A stretch of DNA of 63,018 bases from Gemmatimonadota bacterium (GCA_022826025.1 JAJDVR010000219.1:1-63018), one strand, 5' to 3'; counted from the first letter of the stretch, positions 1-8,563 are shown. The notes: a model not told the origin generated them from the letters alone. Program-made: numbers and translations.

Positions 1-130
1 CCGTATTCCCCGCCGAATCGGTGATGGTGATGATCGTGTTGTTGAAGGTCGCCTTGATGTGTGCCACGCCTTCAGCTTCGACAACCTTCTTCGCACGCCG
101 GACTCGAGCCGGCTTTCGTCCCTTTGCCAC
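1..130 (-). CDS. rpsK: 30S ribosomal protein S11 (N-terminal part, cut by window edge)
   Basis: This is the beginning of S11, a small-subunit platform protein that lines the mRNA exit and E-site region. Only about 43 codons are inside the window and the gene runs off its left edge. Translation from the GTG at 130 gives [17 protein letters not shown] and then [18 protein letters not shown], the highly conserved opening of the family, with the usual basic tail first. The gene follows rpsM after an 18-base gap, as in the alpha operon. rpsD, rpoA and rplQ would be expected beyond the edge but cannot be seen here. Identity is secure. The GTG start is the only sensible one, because the frame is short upstream of it. 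Confidence 0.93.
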   Translation of the reverse strand, partial: MAKGRKPARVRRAKKVVEAEGVAHIKATFNNTIITITDSAGNT

Positions 131-148
131 GCGCGTCTTTCCTCGGCC

Positions 149-529
149 CTATTTCCTGGGAGCCTTCTTCTTGCCGGCGATGGCCCGGCGGCGGCCCTTG
201 TGGGTGCGGGCGTTCGTGTGCGTCCTCTGCCCTCGCACCGGCAGTCCCCGGCGATGACGCAATCCGCGGTAGCAGCCGATGTCCATCAGTCGCTTGATGT
301 TCATCGACACCTCGGTCCTGAGCGCGCCCTCGACCTTCAGCTCCGTCTCGATCTGCCTGCGCAGCCGGCTTACGTCCTCGTCGCTGAGGTTGAAGGTGCG
401 CTTGTCGGGATCCACGCCGGTCGCGTCCAGAATCTCTCTGGCGCGCGTGGGGCCGACCCCGTAGATGTAGGTGAGCGCGACTTCGACGCGCTTGTTTCGC
501 GGAAGATCGACGCCTGCGATTCGTGCCAC
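149..529 (-). CDS. rpsM: 30S ribosomal protein S13
   Basis: S13 sits in the head of the small subunit, contacts the P-site tRNA and forms intersubunit bridges. The 126-residue product starts at a GTG and reads [26 protein letters not shown], the family's helix-two-turn-helix opening. The basic tail [20 protein letters not shown] reaches tRNA in known structures. The frame stays open to 613, but the upstream part is unlike S13 and overlaps rpmJ, so the GTG at 529 is taken as the start. The gene lies between rpmJ and rpsK, the normal alpha-operon order. Length is typical of the family. Confidence 0.95.
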   Translation of the reverse strand: MARIAGVDLPRNKRVEVALTYIYGVGPTRAREILDATGVDPDKRTFNLSDEDVSRLRRQIETELKVEGALRTEVSMNIKRLMDIGCYRGLRHRRGLPVRGQRTHTNARTHKGRRRAIAGKKKAPRK

Positions 530-557
530 GGCTCGCGTTCCGAAACTCGGGAGGTCC

Positions 558-674
558 CTAACCCTGCCGCTGCTTGCAGCGGGGGTTGCGTGCGCAGATG
601 ACGCGGACAACACCGCGCCTGCGGATCACCTTGCAGTGCTCGCAGAGGGCCTTCACGCTGCTCCTTACCTTCAT
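558..674 (-). CDS. rpmJ: 50S ribosomal protein L36
   Basis: L36 is the smallest large-subunit protein and binds zinc near the base of the L7/L12 stalk. Translation from the ATG at 674 gives 38 residues starting [20 protein letters not shown] and ending PRCKQRQG. Zinc ligands are Cys11, Cys14 and Cys27. The usual fourth ligand, a histidine at position 33, is replaced by Cys33, so the site would be CCCC instead of CCCH. The gene lies between map and rpsM. The 91 bases towards map (675-765) hold no gene, so infA, which often sits here, is not present at this place. Confidence 0.93.
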   Translation of the reverse strand: MKVRSSVKALCEHCKVIRRRGVVRVICARNPRCKQRQG

Positions 675-765
675 TTCGGCTGCTCCCTGGCGACGGGGGT
701 GTCTGCTTCACTGCACAGAAGTTGAAAGATAACCGAAAGCCCGTTGGGGCTCAATGGCCATTCCG

Positions 766-1542
766 TCATGTGGAGGCGGACACCGGGCGCGGGGAAGCGG
801 TCAGCACTCGTGCGCGCTCTCCGGTGATGGCTACGGTGTGCTCGAAGTGCGCGGAGCGCGAACCATCGCTGGTCACGACCGTCCATCCGTCGTCGAGGGT
901 GCGGATGGACCCGGCCCCTGCCGTGAGCATGGGTTCAATGGCCAGAACCATTCCGTCGAGCAGCCGCGGACCCTGTCCGGGACGTCCGAAGTTGGGCACC
1001 TGGGGCGCTTCGTGCACCTCCCGCCCTACCCCGTGGCCCACCAGGTCGCGGACGACGGCAAATCCGGTCCCGCGAACGGTGCCTTCCACGGCCGCGCCGA
1101 TATCACCGACATGGTTTCCCGGCAAGGCTGCGGCGATGGCCCGATCCAGAGCCTCCCTCGTAACCTCCAGCAGCCGGCGCGTCGCCGCGTCCACGTCACC
1201 CACCGTGAATGTGCTCGCCGAATCGGAGCACCACCCGTTGAGCCTGACCCCCACATCCACCGAAACGATGTCGCCGTCCTCCAGAACGCGGCGCCGGCTG
1301 GGAATCCCGTGCACGACCTCCGCATTGGTCGAGGTGCACACGGCGCCCGGGAAACCGTACAGCCCCTTGAATGCCGGAACCGCTCCGTCGTGGGAACGGA
1401 TGAAATCCTCGGACAGGCGGTCGAGTTCGGCCGTCGTGACACCGGGGCGCACGACATCTTCCAGCACGGCAAGGAGTTCGCCGATGATGGCTCCGCCCCG
1501 GGCGATTTCGGCGATCTCGGGTTCGCTCTTCAATCGGATCAC
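766..1542 (-). CDS. map: Type I methionine aminopeptidase
   Basis: This cytosolic metalloprotease removes the starting methionine from new proteins as they leave the ribosome. The 258-residue length fits the short type I form without an N-terminal zinc-finger extension. The metal-binding set can be read: Asp in SVDVGV, Asp in CSDSASTF, His in GHGVGREVHE, Glu in AIEPM and Glu in HFEHT. The substrate-side His is in NAEVVHGIP. The start ATG overlaps the adk stop by four bases, so the two are translationally coupled. Placement after secY and adk is the classic spc-operon tail. Confidence 0.96.
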   Translation of the reverse strand: MIRLKSEPEIAEIARGGAIIGELLAVLEDVVRPGVTTAELDRLSEDFIRSHDGAVPAFKGLYGFPGAVCTSTNAEVVHGIPSRRRVLEDGDIVSVDVGVRLNGWCSDSASTFTVGDVDAATRRLLEVTREALDRAIAAALPGNHVGDIGAAVEGTVRGTGFAVVRDLVGHGVGREVHEAPQVPNFGRPGQGPRLLDGMVLAIEPMLTAGAGSIRTLDDGWTVVTSDGSRSAHFEHTVAITGERARVLTASPRPVSAST

Positions 1543-2237
1543 GTGGTTCCGTTGGACCTCGCTTCAGTCTCACGCGCCGGCATGCGCCGCATGGCCGCCC
1601 GAACCGACCGATACGTCTCTTCGATGCCCTGCGTGCCGTCCAGGCGCGCCACCGGCGACGCCGCTTCCTCGTAGTACGCGATGATGGGTTCCGTCTGCGC
1701 CTCGTAGACCCGGAGCCGGCGCAGGATGGTCTGTGGACGATCGTCCTCCCGATGGATCAGGGGCTCCCCGGTCTCGTCGCAGATACCGTCTACGCGTGGG
1801 GGATCGTCGTGAATGTTGTAGACACGCCCCTTCGGGCTGATGCGGCGTCCACCGATTCTGCGCAGCACGACCTGCTCGGGCACGTCCAGAACGACGACGC
1901 CCTCCACGGCCCGTCCCGTGCGCGCGAGCGCGTCGTCCAGCGCCCGCGCCTGGGGCAGGGTACGGGGAAAGCCGTCGAAGAGAATCGGCGCGTCCGAGGG
2001 CAGCCCCTTGAGGGTCTCCTCGACCAGCGCGACGATCACCTCGTCCGGCACCAGTTCGCCCGCATCCATGTAGCGCCGGGCCGCCTCACCCAGTTCAGTG
2101 CCCGCCTGGCGCGCGGCGCGGAGCAGATCTCCCGTGGCGATCTTGCGAAAGCCCACATCGCGGATGAGCTTCGCGCTCTGCGTGCCCTTGCCGGCGCCGG
2201 GAGGTCCCAGGAAAACGGCGATCATGGTGCTTGCCAC
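1539..2237 (-). CDS. adk: Adenylate kinase
   Basis: Adenylate kinase interconverts ATP, ADP and AMP in the cytosol. The P-loop GPPGAGKGTQ lies near residues 11-20, followed by ATGDLLR and FDGFPRT of the AMP site. The LID reads RRISPKGRVYNIHDDPP and then GICDETGEPL. In zinc-type enzymes this region carries four metal ligands (CxxC and CxxC/D). Here the first pair is gone and only one cysteine of the second remains, so the lid is of long type but probably binds no zinc. The start is uncertain: a GTG at 2237 has GGGAG just upstream, while an ATG at 2225 would give 228 residues and match the usual N-terminus. Overlaps map by four bases. Confidence 0.95.
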   Translation of the reverse strand: MASTMIAVFLGPPGAGKGTQSAKLIRDVGFRKIATGDLLRAARQAGTELGEAARRYMDAGELVPDEVIVALVEETLKGLPSDAPILFDGFPRTLPQARALDDALARTGRAVEGVVVLDVPEQVVLRRIGGRRISPKGRVYNIHDDPPRVDGICDETGEPLIHREDDRPQTILRRLRVYEAQTEPIIAYYEEAASPVARLDGTQGIEETYRSVRAAMRRMPARETEARSNGTT

Positions 2238-2267
2238 AGAGCTCCCGCGGCGCTCACGCGGGCCGCA

Positions 2268-3581
2268 TCAGACGTAGCGCCCACGGCCCCGCATCTTGAC
2301 CCTCCCCTTCTTCATGAAGCCGTCATAGTGGCGAAGAAGCAGGTGTTGCTGGGCCTGCTGGACGGTGTCCAGCCCTACCCCGACCACGATCAGCAGGCTG
2401 GTGCCCCCGAAGAAGAAGGTCTGGATGTTGAACCAGTCGAAGATCCAGAAGGGCAGCAGCGCGATGATGGCAAGATAGATCGAGCCCGGAAGGGTGATGC
2501 GCGTCAGGATCCTGTCGATGTACTCGGCCGTGCGCGCGCCCGGCTTGACCCCGGGGATGAAGGCCCCCTGCTTCTTCAGGTTCTCCGCCAGATCCACGGG
2601 ATTGAAGATGATGGCCGTGTAGAAGTAGGTGAAGAAGAGGATCAGGAGGGAGTAGCTGCCGTAGTAGAGCCAGCTCCCCGGCTGGAAGAGATCCGAGATC
2701 TCGCGCAGAAAGCCGGCGCTCGAGAAGGCCGCGAGCGTGCCCGGCACGATGATGAACGACTGTGCGAAGATGATCGGCATGACGCCGGCCGAATTCACGC
2801 GCAGCGGAACGAAGCTCTTCTGGCCTTCGCGGATGCGACCGCGCCCCATCACCTTGCGTGGTATCTGAACCGGGATCTTGCGGGCCGCCATGGTCATCGC
2901 CACGACCCCCGCGGTCACCCCCACGACCACGGCACCCAGCGCGGCAAGGCCGACCACGCTTATCTCTCCAACCACGAACGACTCCCAGGTCCGGCCGATC
3001 GCCGCCGGAAATCCCTCGATGATGGAGAAGAAGATCAGCAGCGACATGCCGTTGCCGATGCCGTGCTCGGTAATCTGCTCTCCCAGCCACATGACGAAGA
3101 CGGCGCCGACGGTGAGCGCGATGACGGTGGTGAACATGAACAGCAGGCCGGGGGTGCGAACCGCGCCGGGAATGCTGGACAGGAACACCGCGTAGCCGTA
3201 GGCCTGGATGATGGACAGCACGACCGTCGTGTAGCGCGTCCACTGGGTGAGCTTCTTGCGCCCCTGCTCTCCCTCCTTCTGCAGCTTCTCGATCGTGGGA
3301 ACCACCGCGGAGAGCAGCTGGAACATGATCGAGGCGGAGATATAGGGCATGATGCCGAGCGCCAGGATTGTGGCCCGGCTGAGACCGCCCCCCACGAACA
3401 TGTCGTAGATCCCGAACAGCGTATTGCTCAGCTGCCCGAACTGCTGCTGCAGGATGTTCACATCGAGGCCGGGCACGGTGATGTGCGCCCCCAGCCTGTA
3501 GACGAGAAGGATGAACAGCGTGAAGAGGATCTTCTGCTTCAGTTCCGGGACCCGGAACAGATTGGGAATCGGGTTCGCCAT
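2268..3581 (-). CDS. secY: Protein translocase subunit SecY
   Basis: SecY is the ten-helix channel of the Sec translocon in the inner membrane. It works with SecE (also in this window) and SecG to pass unfolded proteins outward or release membrane helices sideways. The 437-residue length is typical. The start reads ANPIPNLFRVPELKQKILFT, then a first transmembrane helix and the plug region ITVPGLDV. Later hydrophobic stretches and the loops RKIPVQIPRK and GQKSFVPLRVNSAGVMPIIF match the family. The gene lies between rplO and adk, the standard spc-operon place. Confidence is very high. Confidence 0.97.
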   Translation of the reverse strand: MANPIPNLFRVPELKQKILFTLFILLVYRLGAHITVPGLDVNILQQQFGQLSNTLFGIYDMFVGGGLSRATILALGIMPYISASIMFQLLSAVVPTIEKLQKEGEQGRKKLTQWTRYTTVVLSIIQAYGYAVFLSSIPGAVRTPGLLFMFTTVIALTVGAVFVMWLGEQITEHGIGNGMSLLIFFSIIEGFPAAIGRTWESFVVGEISVVGLAALGAVVVGVTAGVVAMTMAARKIPVQIPRKVMGRGRIREGQKSFVPLRVNSAGVMPIIFAQSFIIVPGTLAAFSSAGFLREISDLFQPGSWLYYGSYSLLILFFTYFYTAIIFNPVDLAENLKKQGAFIPGVKPGARTAEYIDRILTRITLPGSIYLAIIALLPFWIFDWFNIQTFFFGGTSLLIVVGVGLDTVQQAQQHLLLRHYDGFMKKGRVKMRGRGRYV

Positions 3582-3607
3582 CCTTTACCCCGTCTCGCGG
3601 ATTGATG

Positions 3608-4057
3608 TCAGCGGACGCCGGACACGGTCACCGTGCCCCCGGCAGCTTCGATCTTGCGGCGCGCGGACGCGCTGAACGCGTGCGCCTCGACATGCATCGC
3701 CCTCTCCGCTTCACCCGTTCCGAGCACTTTCACCGGCTTCCGGCCGCTGCCTGCCACCCCGGCCTGGACGAGCGCCGTCAAGGTGATCCGGTCGGTGTCG
3801 AGCCGGTTCAGGTCGCCAACGTTGATGACCGCGTATTCGACGCGGCCGCGGTTCTTGAACCCCCGCTTGGGGATGCGCCGCTGCAGGGGCATCTGCCCGC
3901 CCTCGAACCAGGCGGGAACGGTGCCGCCACTTCTGGACTTCTGACCGTTGTGCCCCCTGCCTGCCGTCTTGCCCAGCCCGGAGCCGGGTCCACGCCCGAC
4001 GCGCTTGCGCGCCTTGCGTGATCCCGGTACGGGGCTCAGCCGGTGAAGTTCTGACAT
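3608..4057 (-). CDS. rplO: 50S ribosomal protein L15
   Basis: L15 is a large-subunit protein with a long basic N-terminal extension that threads through 23S rRNA. The 149-residue product contains RKRVGRGPGSGLGKTAGRGH and QKSRSGG, the glycine-rich conserved core, then FEGGQMPLQRRIPKRGF, also a family signature. It follows rpmD after 18 bases and precedes secY after 26 bases, as in the spc operon. Start ATG at 4057 gives the normal short leader SELHRLSPVPGSRK. Confidence 0.96.
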   Translation of the reverse strand: MSELHRLSPVPGSRKARKRVGRGPGSGLGKTAGRGHNGQKSRSGGTVPAWFEGGQMPLQRRIPKRGFKNRGRVEYAVINVGDLNRLDTDRITLTALVQAGVAGSGRKPVKVLGTGEAERAMHVEAHAFSASARRKIEAAGGTVTVSGVR

Positions 4058-4075
4058 CGGTGCGATCTCCGTCGT

Positions 4076-4270
4076 TCAGGTGACTTCGGTGACTTCCACC
4101 AGGTGGCTGACCTTGCGGATCATGCCCCGGATGGCCGAGTTGTCCGTGTGGACAACCGACTGCTGGTGCCTGCGGATCCCCAGGGCACGCAATGTCCTCC
4201 GGTGCGTGCTCAGCCTCCCGATGCCGCTGCGCACCTGCTTGATCCGGATCTTCCGGGGCGTGTCGGACAC
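4076..4270 (-). CDS. rpmD: 50S ribosomal protein L30
   Basis: L30 is a small large-subunit protein near the central protuberance. The 64-residue product includes IRIKQVRSGIGRLSTHRRTL and LGIRRHQQSVVHTDN, matching the ferredoxin-like L30 fold. The last third, MIRKVSHLVEVTE, is the usual family ending. It sits three bases after rpsE and 18 before rplO, so all three are almost certainly on one message. Length is normal for bacteria. Confidence 0.94.
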   Translation of the reverse strand: MSDTPRKIRIKQVRSGIGRLSTHRRTLRALGIRRHQQSVVHTDNSAIRGMIRKVSHLVEVTEVT

Positions 4271-4273
4271 GGT

Positions 4274-4792
4274 TTAGCCTCCCAGTTCTTCGACGCTGAT
4301 GCCGCGCTCGCGCGCGACCTGCTCTGGCGTGGCCAGCCGCGCCAGGCCGTTCAGCGTCGCCTTGACCACGTTGATGGGGTTGTTCGAACCGAGGCTCTTG
4401 GTCAGCACGTCGGTGACGCCCGCCGCCTCCAGCACCGCCCGAACCGGACCGCCGGCGATCACCCCGGTCCCTGGCGCCGCGGGACGCAGAAGCACCCGCC
4501 CCGCGCCCGACTGGCCGATGATCTCATGAGGGAGCGTGCCGCGAACGATCGACACCTTCTGCATGTTCCGCCGTGCCCGCTCGAATGCCTTGCGGATGGC
4601 CTCCGCAACGTCGCTCGCCTTGGCCAGCGCAACGCCCATGTTGCCCTTCTGGTCGCCCACCGAGACCAGCGCGGTGAACGAGAAGCGGCGTCCGCCCTTC
4701 ACCACCTTCGCTACCCTGTTGATGTGGATGACGTTCTCGACAAGTTCGCTCTCACGCGAGCGGTCGCCGTCCGTACCCCTTTTTCTGGCCAT
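4274..4792 (-). CDS. rpsE: 30S ribosomal protein S5
   Basis: S5 sits at the mRNA entrance of the small subunit and helps control accuracy and mRNA unwinding. The 172-residue product has [20 protein letters not shown], the double-stranded-RNA-binding domain, followed by [20 protein letters not shown] and the C-terminal domain with [20 protein letters not shown]. The GGRRFSF loop, where spectinomycin-resistance changes cluster in other species, is of wild-type form. The start codon shares one base with the rplR stop (TGATG), which implies translational coupling. Confidence 0.97.
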   Translation of the reverse strand: MARKRGTDGDRSRESELVENVIHINRVAKVVKGGRRFSFTALVSVGDQKGNMGVALAKASDVAEAIRKAFERARRNMQKVSIVRGTLPHEIIGQSGAGRVLLRPAAPGTGVIAGGPVRAVLEAAGVTDVLTKSLGSNNPINVVKATLNGLARLATPEQVARERGISVEELGG

Positions 4793-5181
4793 CAGAAGTT
4801 CAGCCCTCCCTCGCGCGCGCCCTCGGCAAAAGCCTGCACCCTGCCGTGATACTGGTAGCCGCCGCGGTCGAATACCACCGTGCTGATGCCCTCCGAACGA
4901 GCACGATCGGCCAGCATCCTGCCCGCCGCCCGGGCCCGCTCGACTCCAGGGTTGCGAGACTCGGTCTCGAACTCGCGGAGAGCCGCGGACCGGGTGGAGA
5001 TCCCGACCAGCGTGCGTCCAAGGTCGTCGTCCACCAACTGCCCCTCCATGTGCTTCAGGGAACGGAACACCACGAGCCGCGGGCGTTCAGCGGACCCGTT
5101 CACACGCTTGCGGACCCTGCGATGCCGGCGGATGCGCTGCAGGCGCCGGCTCCTTCTCAACTTCGAACTCTTTGCGGTCAC
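4792..5181 (-). CDS. rplR: 50S ribosomal protein L18
   Basis: L18 binds 5S rRNA together with L5 and helps fix it in the central protuberance. Starting at the GTG at 5181, the 129-residue product begins with a very basic tail ([20 protein letters not shown]) followed by [20 protein letters not shown] and ends [20 protein letters not shown], the most conserved L18 stretch. The frame is open upstream to 5373, but that part is out-of-frame sequence of rplF. The GTG has a GAGG ribosome-binding site a few bases before it. The stop overlaps the rpsE start. Confidence 0.95.
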   Translation of the reverse strand: MTAKSSKLRRSRRLQRIRRHRRVRKRVNGSAERPRLVVFRSLKHMEGQLVDDDLGRTLVGISTRSAALREFETESRNPGVERARAAGRMLADRARSEGISTVVFDRGGYQYHGRVQAFAEGAREGGLNF

Positions 5182-5204
5182 GGTTTCCTCGCTCTGCGGG
5201 CAGA

Positions 5205-5744
5205 CTACGATGCGGCGGTCTTGCCGACCTTGCGACGGATCTGCTCGCCCTGGTAGCGCACGCCCTTGCCCTTGTACGGTTCCGGGGGCCGGAACGACCG
5301 GATTTCGGCCGCCACCTGTCCGACCTTCTGCTTGTCGATCCCGTGCACCACCACGACGTCCTGCCTGGGACACTCGAGGGTGATGCCTTCGGGCTCCGGG
5401 TAGTCGATGGTATGGGAGTATCCCAGGCTGAGGACCAGTTCCCTGCCCTTCTTCTGAGCCCGGTATCCCACGCCCACGATCTCCAGCGTCTTGCTGTACC
5501 CGGCAGTCACGCCGTGCACCATGTTGGCGATGAGCGCGCGCGTGAGACCATGAAGCGACCGGTGCGTGCGGCCGTCGGAGGGCCTCCGCACGACGACTTC
5601 ACCTTCCCCCACGTGGACGGTCATGGCGGGATGCACGTCGAGGGTCAGTTCGCCCCTTGGTCCCTTGACCTGCAGGACGGGCTCGCTGTAGTCGACGGTC
5701 ACGCCGCCTGGAATGGCGACCGGCAGTTTACCTATGCGCGACAT
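5205..5744 (-). CDS. rplF: 50S ribosomal protein L6
   Basis: L6 lies near the factor-binding site at the base of the L7/L12 stalk and has two similar domains. The 179-residue product starts SRIGKLPVAIPGGVTVDYSE, the standard L6 opening, and includes GPRGELTLDVHP and SLHGLTRALIANMVHGVTAGY. The C-terminal domain has KGKGVRYQGEQIRRKVGKTA, the strongest signature. It is placed between rpsH and rplR as in the spc operon. Length is normal. Confidence 0.97.
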   Translation of the reverse strand: MSRIGKLPVAIPGGVTVDYSEPVLQVKGPRGELTLDVHPAMTVHVGEGEVVVRRPSDGRTHRSLHGLTRALIANMVHGVTAGYSKTLEIVGVGYRAQKKGRELVLSLGYSHTIDYPEPEGITLECPRQDVVVVHGIDKQKVGQVAAEIRSFRPPEPYKGKGVRYQGEQIRRKVGKTAAS

Positions 5745-5774
5745 ACGTTTACGTCGTGGTTGATGGAATCCTGG

Positions 5775-6170
5775 CTACCACACGATCGCCAGCACTTCGC
5801 CGCCTACACCTTCCTTGCGCGCCGTGCGGTCGGAGAGTACACCCCGGGAGGTCGACAGAATCGCCATCCCCAGACCGTTCCTGACCCTGGGGATATCCTG
5901 CCGGCCGACGTACCGCCGCCTTCCGGGCGACGAGAAGCGCTCGATATGCCGGATGACCGGGCGACCCTCGTCGCGATACTTCAGGTAGACGCGCAGAACC
6001 CCGTGGGCTCCGTCGTCGAGCACCTTGTAGCCGAAGACGAAATGGTTCTCGCCGAGCAGCCGGGCAATTTCGATCTTCATCCGGGAGACGGGCATGTCCG
6101 CCCAGCGGTGGCCGGCCTGTCCGGCGTTGCGCAGCCGGGTCAGCATGTCGGCAATCGGGTCCGTCATCAT
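5775..6170 (-). CDS. rpsH: 30S ribosomal protein S8
   Basis: S8 is a primary 16S rRNA-binding protein of the central domain. In enterobacteria it also represses the spc operon by binding its mRNA near the L5 gene. The 131-residue product starts MTDPIADMLTRLRNAGQAGH and ends STSRGVLSDRTARKEGVGGE, both family landmarks. It comes 42 bases after rplE. In most bacteria rpsN (S14) lies between these two genes. Here the gap is too short for it. Whether S8 controls this operon cannot be judged from the sequence. Confidence 0.96.
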   Translation of the reverse strand: MMTDPIADMLTRLRNAGQAGHRWADMPVSRMKIEIARLLGENHFVFGYKVLDDGAHGVLRVYLKYRDEGRPVIRHIERFSSPGRRRYVGRQDIPRVRNGLGMAILSTSRGVLSDRTARKEGVGGEVLAIVW

Positions 6171-6212
6171 GTCGAGTCTCGTCCCTCCGTTCTTCCCTGG
6201 GTTGCGGGGGCG

Positions 6213-6800
6213 TCAGGCGGCGCCGTTCTGGCCGATGATGACCGGCAGCGAGCCGCGGAACGGGAATCCCAGTTCGCGCAGCAGCGCCAGCGCCTCGTCG
6301 TCCTTGCTGGTGCTCGTAACCACGGTGATGTCCATGCCGTGGATGCGGTCGATCCTGTCGTAGTCGATCTCGGGGAAGATGATCTGCTCGCGGACCCCGA
6401 GGCTGTAGTTTCCGCGCCCGTCGAAGGATTTCGTGGACAGCCCGCGGAAGTCGCGGATACGCGGTATGGTGGCGCTGACCAGGCGATCGAGAAACTCGTA
6501 CATGCGGCGCCGGCGCAGCGTGACCCGGCATCCGACCGGCATGCCCGTCCTCAACGAGAAGTTGGAGATGGACTTTCGAGCCCGGGTGATGACCGGCTTC
6601 TGTCCGGAGATCACCGACAGTTCCTCGACCACGCTGTCGAGGAACTTCTGATTCTTGCTCGCCTCGCCGACGCCGACGTTGAGGACGACCTTCACCGGGT
6701 GCGGAATCTGATTGACGTTGGTGAAGCCGAATTCCTCCTGGAGTTTCGGCTGAACGTTCTCCAGATAGTGCCGGCGAAGCCGGGGGTGCGTCTCCGTCAT
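6213..6800 (-). CDS. rplE: 50S ribosomal protein L5
   Basis: L5 binds 5S rRNA and touches the P-site tRNA elbow. From the ATG at 6800 the product is 195 residues and starts [20 protein letters not shown], which lines up with the usual L5 N-terminus. Signatures include [29 protein letters not shown] and [23 protein letters not shown] at 6833 overlapping the rplX stop by four bases is an alternative start that would add 11 residues. The ATG is preferred on homology. Lies between rplX and rpsH. Confidence 0.96.
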   Translation of the reverse strand: MTETHPRLRRHYLENVQPKLQEEFGFTNVNQIPHPVKVVLNVGVGEASKNQKFLDSVVEELSVISGQKPVITRARKSISNFSLRTGMPVGCRVTLRRRRMYEFLDRLVSATIPRIRDFRGLSTKSFDGRGNYSLGVREQIIFPEIDYDRIDRIHGMDITVVTSTSKDDEALALLRELGFPFRGSLPVIIGQNGAA

Positions 6801-6829
6801 CTTGCAAATCCGTCCGTTGTCGTCACCCG

Positions 6830-7189
6830 TCACCTCGGCGCCGGGATGGGGTTGCCGGTCTTCACCGCGATGCGCTCCTTCACGCCCCCTTCCTCGAGAC
6901 GCATGCGAATGCGGCTGGCCTCTCCGCTGGCCGGATCGATCAACATCACGTTGGAAATGTGGATCGGAGCCTCGAAGGTGATGATCCCTCCCTCCGGATT
7001 GGCCGCCGTGGGCCGCTGGTGGCGCTTGCGCATGTTCACGCCCTCGATCACGACCTGATCCCGGTCGCGAATCACCCGAAGCACGGTTCCCTGCTCGTCC
7101 CGATGGTTGCCGCGGATCACGCGCACGCGGTCGCCCTTCGCGATCCGGTGTTTGCGCCTGTTCCGGCGCGCTCCGGTCGGCTTCAGCAT
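6830..7189 (-). CDS. rplX: 50S ribosomal protein L24
   Basis: L24 is one of the first proteins to bind 23S rRNA during assembly and sits near the peptide exit. The 119-residue product has the KOW motif [20 protein letters not shown] followed by [20 protein letters not shown] and the signature ISNVMLIDP. The ATG at 7189 shares one base with the rplN stop (TGATG), so the two genes are coupled. Open frame upstream to 7498 overlaps rplN and is not used. The C-terminal tail is slightly longer than in E. coli. Confidence 0.95.
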   Translation of the reverse strand: MLKPTGARRNRRKHRIAKGDRVRVIRGNHRDEQGTVLRVIRDRDQVVIEGVNMRKRHQRPTAANPEGGIITFEAPIHISNVMLIDPASGEASRIRMRLEEGGVKERIAVKTGNPIPAPR

Positions 7190-7557
7190 CAGAGCACCTC
7201 CGGGGCCAGCGAAACGATCTTCATGTAGCGCTTCTCCCTGAGCTCCCGCCCAACCGGTCCGAAGATGCGCGTGCCCTTCGGCTCGCCGTTGGCGTCGATG
7301 AGCACTGCGGCGTTGTCGTCGAAGCGGATATAGGAGCCGTCGCGCCGGCGCACTTCCTTGGCGGTTCGCACCACGACCGCGCGCACGATATCGCCCTTGC
7401 GCACGCCGGCGTTGGGGATGGCATCCTTGACCGTGAGCACGACCAGGTCGCCCACGCTGGCGTAGCGGCGGCGCGAGCCCCCCAGGACACGGATGCACAG
7501 GGCCTTCTTCGCGCCCGTGTTGTCCGTGATGCGAACCATCGATTCCTGTTGAATCAT
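7189..7557 (-). CDS. rplN: 50S ribosomal protein L14
   Basis: L14 lies on the subunit interface and forms bridges with 16S rRNA. It is also the docking place for the silencing factor RsfS in other bacteria. The 122-residue product starts [20 protein letters not shown] and contains [20 protein letters not shown] and [15 protein letters not shown], both almost invariant in bacteria. The length is exactly that of most L14 proteins. It follows rpsQ after seven bases and overlaps rplX by one. Confidence 0.97.
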   Translation of the reverse strand: MIQQESMVRITDNTGAKKALCIRVLGGSRRRYASVGDLVVLTVKDAIPNAGVRKGDIVRAVVVRTAKEVRRRDGSYIRFDDNAAVLIDANGEPKGTRIFGPVGRELREKRYMKIVSLAPEVL

Positions 7558-7564
7558 CGCCGGC

Positions 7565-7849
7565 CTATCCCTCCGCGCGGTCGACCAGTTCGGCGACTCT
7601 CCACCGCTTGGTGCGGGAGAGGGGCCGCGTCTCGACGATGCGCACGGTGTCCCCCATGCGATACTGATTCGTTTCGTCGTGGGCGTGATACCTGCGGGTG
7701 CGCTTGACCTGCTTTCCGTAGAGCGGATGGGCGAACTGGCGCGCGACAAGGACGGTAACCGTCTTGTCGGCCACGTCCGACACCACCACCCCCGTTCGCG
7801 TCTTTCGCCGGTTGCGTGCGCCGCTCGCGGCTTCCGGTGTCACCGTCAT
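7565..7849 (-). CDS. rpsQ: 30S ribosomal protein S17
   Basis: S17 is an early-binding OB-fold protein of the small subunit. The 94-residue product has [39 protein letters not shown] and [20 protein letters not shown], the three characteristic blocks. The ATG at 7849 overlaps the rpmC stop by four bases (ATGA). The frame upstream of 7849 is out-of-frame rpmC/rplP sequence and is not part of the gene. Gene order L16-L29-S17-L14 is standard. Confidence 0.95.
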   Translation of the reverse strand: MTVTPEAASGARNRRKTRTGVVVSDVADKTVTVLVARQFAHPLYGKQVKRTRRYHAHDETNQYRMGDTVRIVETRPLSRTKRWRVAELVDRAEG

Positions 7850-8070
7850 GAAGCGTTCTCCTCGGTCGTGGCCAGAGCCACCGCGAGTTCGCGTTCGCGC
7901 TGCACGGTGCGGACTCGCGCAATATCCCTGCGCAACTGCGAGAGCAGCCGGGGATTCTCGAGTTCCATGGTCGCGGCCCGGAACTTGAGGCGGAACCGCT
8001 CCTCCCTCAGTTCGTCCAGCCGCTCGCGGATCTGCTGGTCGGTCATATCGCGAATGTCTTCGATGTCCAT
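7846..8070 (-). CDS. rpmC: 50S ribosomal protein L29
   Basis: L29 is a small two-helix protein by the peptide exit tunnel, part of the docking platform for trigger factor and the signal recognition particle. The 74-residue product contains [20 protein letters not shown] and the family motif [20 protein letters not shown], then [12 protein letters not shown]. The start ATG at 8070 is chosen because it gives the usual length. The open frame upstream overlaps rplP. It overlaps rpsQ by four bases. Confidence 0.93.
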   Translation of the reverse strand: MDIEDIRDMTDQQIRERLDELREERFRLKFRAATMELENPRLLSQLRRDIARVRTVQRERELAVALATTEENAS

Positions 8071-8081
8071 GCCCGGTGCCC

Positions 8082-8504
8082 TCAGGTTCCCAACTGCCGT
8101 TCGCGCGCGACGAAACGGGTCTTGATGGGCAGCTTGTCGGATGCGAGCTGCATCGCGCGGCGCGCGACCTCCTCGCGGACACCTTCCATCTCGAACATCA
8201 TCCGGCCCGGCTTCACCACCGCTACCCAGCCTTCCGGATTGCCCTTCCCCTTGCCCATGCGGGTCTCGGCGGGCTTGGAGGTTACCGGTTTGTCCGGAAA
8301 GATCCGGATCCAGACCTTCCCACCCCTCTTGATGTGCCGGGTCATGGCCACGCGCGCCGACTCGATCTGGCGATTGCTGATCCACGCGGACTCCACCGCC
8401 TGCAGCCCGTAGTCGCCGAAACTCACCCGGTTTCCGCGACGGGAGACCCCGCGCATCTTGCCCTTGTGCTTCTTGCGGTACTTGATCCGCTTCGGTGCCA
8501 GCAT
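8082..8504 (-). CDS. rplP: 50S ribosomal protein L16
   Basis: L16 helps shape the A-site tRNA channel of the large subunit. The 140-residue product begins [20 protein letters not shown] and has [20 protein letters not shown] and [20 protein letters not shown] followed by MGKGKG, all hallmark blocks. Arg in the [12 protein letters not shown] loop, hydroxylated by YcfD in some proteobacteria, is present. Whether it is modified here is unknown. The gene lies between rpsC and rpmC. Confidence 0.97.
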   Translation of the reverse strand: MLAPKRIKYRKKHKGKMRGVSRRGNRVSFGDYGLQAVESAWISNRQIESARVAMTRHIKRGGKVWIRIFPDKPVTSKPAETRMGKGKGNPEGWVAVVKPGRMMFEMEGVREEVARRAMQLASDKLPIKTRFVARERQLGT

Positions 8505-8563
8505 CTCCTATCGTCCTTGCGAGGCCCGCCGCCGCACGGGCCGGATTCCGTTCGTCTGCATCC

